From NCBI GenBank assembly GCA_038380795.1, contig CM076270.1, forward strand, positions 14,055,001 to 14,119,000: a stretch of DNA of 64,000 nt, read 5' to 3'. This DNA comes from Pyrocephalus nanus. Taxonomy: Eukaryota > Chordata > Aves > Passeriformes > Tyrannidae. Below, piece by piece: positions 63,201 through 64,000 of the stretch. The first letter of the stretch is position 1; each line of letters begins with the position of its first letter. Position numbers and translations under genes: made by a program. A model generated the notes under the pieces. The model searched no databases and was not told the origin of the DNA. It saw only the letters and a list, made by a program, of their open reading frames with translations.

Positions 63201-64000
63201 GGATAGAAGGGAGCATCATTCTGGGGCTGCTGAGACTCGGGCTTCTTGCAGCGAGATGTCATCGCTGGAAGTTTGAGGGGGGTGGGAAATAGGTTCAATT
63301 TGCCCTCATGTCCAAGGGGTGATTGCAAGGGTCTGGCTTTAGGTCTGGACAGAGCTGGGGGCTCCCAGCAAGAGCTGAACTTCCCTTATCCCCCCTCATG
63401 GGCTCGAAGTAGGGATGTGGACATGTCTCAAGGCAAACACCCAGTGAAGGCACCACAGACCCGTGTCCCCACCACCGCCTCCCTCCACGCTCCAGCTCTC
63501 ACAGGCAGGATGGATTATCAAAGCAGTTGTGGCACTGCAAGGCTTTTCACTGCTTAAACCTCTCCTGTATCCTGTATAGTTATATTCCAGGTGCCAGGAG
63601 TCCTAGAATGAGCCAGAGATAAGTGGGATCTCTCTGCTCATCCATCCCTGCTCCTGCCCGAGGCAAGCCACCATCACAGCCTCTGCGGAGGGGTGCAAGC
63701 ATAGGGGTATCCAAGTATTTCACTCCTCAAACTAAATCCTCCCAGTTAGCACCTGGAACTTGCACTTTTTAATTACTCTCTCAGGGAAGCTTTAGTCAAA
63801 AGAGACAAAAAAAGAAGAAAGGAAGAAAGAAAGGAGACATCTCCTCTACATTAACTTGCTCTAAAGCTCCCTGGGGATGCAGAGTGGCATTTTTCCTTCT
63901 TGAGTTTTAAAACAGGAACTTCTGCAAAGGATTACAAATTCAGCAGCGATTCAGGGAGCCGACTTCCTGCCCCCAGCCTCACTGGCACCCCACTGTTCTC
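60259..64000 (-). other. EPHB1 intron 3 (3' part)
   Basis: No ligand-binding-domain exon (exon 3) can be found here in any minus-strand frame, so this is taken as intron 3 continuing past the window edge. It contains AT-rich, homeodomain-motif-dense blocks at 60730-60800, 61370-61550, 62270-62480 and 62940-63010, a short purine tract at 63805-63840, and otherwise unremarkable sequence. No clear CR1 tail was seen. Confidence 0.7.
62270..62480. promoter_or_regulatory. Candidate intronic element rich in homeodomain sites (EPHB1 intron 3)
   Basis: GCAATTAATTCAAG, CTTAATTGCTATTATTACC, CAATTAGC and GTAATTACACC lie within about 170 bp, without simple-repeat structure. Inferred from motif density only. 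Confidence 0.27.

Noticed and set aside
60259..64000. Search for EPHB1 exon 3 (ligand-binding domain)
   Set aside because: No frame on the minus strand shows the ligand-binding-domain protein. The exon must be beyond the window.

Overview
The window is vertebrate nuclear DNA, almost certainly from a bird and probably a songbird. The only recognisable gene is an Eph receptor tyrosine kinase on the minus strand. Its translated exons match EPHB1 family residues throughout the second fibronectin domain, kinase and SAM domain. About twenty CR1-type LINE 3' ends, with the avian tail resembling ATTCTATGATTCTATG, are scattered on both strands. One short block at 3.19 kb resembles the end of an LTR common in passerine genomes; that last point is recalled, not searched.

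Layout. Positions 40383-60258 hold 13 coding exons of EPHB1 on the minus strand, numbered 4-16 by analogy with the human gene. They run from the Cys-rich region through two FN3 domains, the transmembrane helix, juxtamembrane segment, kinase and SAM domain to the stop codon at 40383-40385. All exon lengths and phases fit together, and with the conserved exon 6 boundary the reading frame sums to exactly the human C-terminal length (residues 269-984). Exons 1-3 (signal peptide, ligand-binding domain, first Cys-rich part) lie beyond the right edge; 60259-64000 is intron 3. The 3'UTR probably runs from 40382 to about 39575, where a minus-strand ATTAAA is followed by a GU-rich block.

Positions 1 to about 39570 lie downstream of the gene. 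I see no protein-coding gene there. The stretch contains CR1 fragments, simple repeats and minisatellites, three CpG-rich patches (6.2, 17.5, 31.6 kb) and several AT-rich blocks dense in homeodomain, POU, CRE or MEIS-like motifs that look like candidate conserved non-coding elements. This fits a regulatory gene desert beside a neural developmental receptor gene, but conservation cannot be tested here.

The most notable observation is in EPHB1 exon 6. The conserved donor, expected directly after the Tyr-Tyr-Glu-Lys codons, reads CT instead of GT. A strong consensus donor lies exactly 57 bases further on, with no stop and in frame. If used, it inserts 19 residues into the second FN3 domain. It is either a real lineage- or individual-specific splice change or a single-base sequence error. 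No previously undescribed multi-gene system was found.
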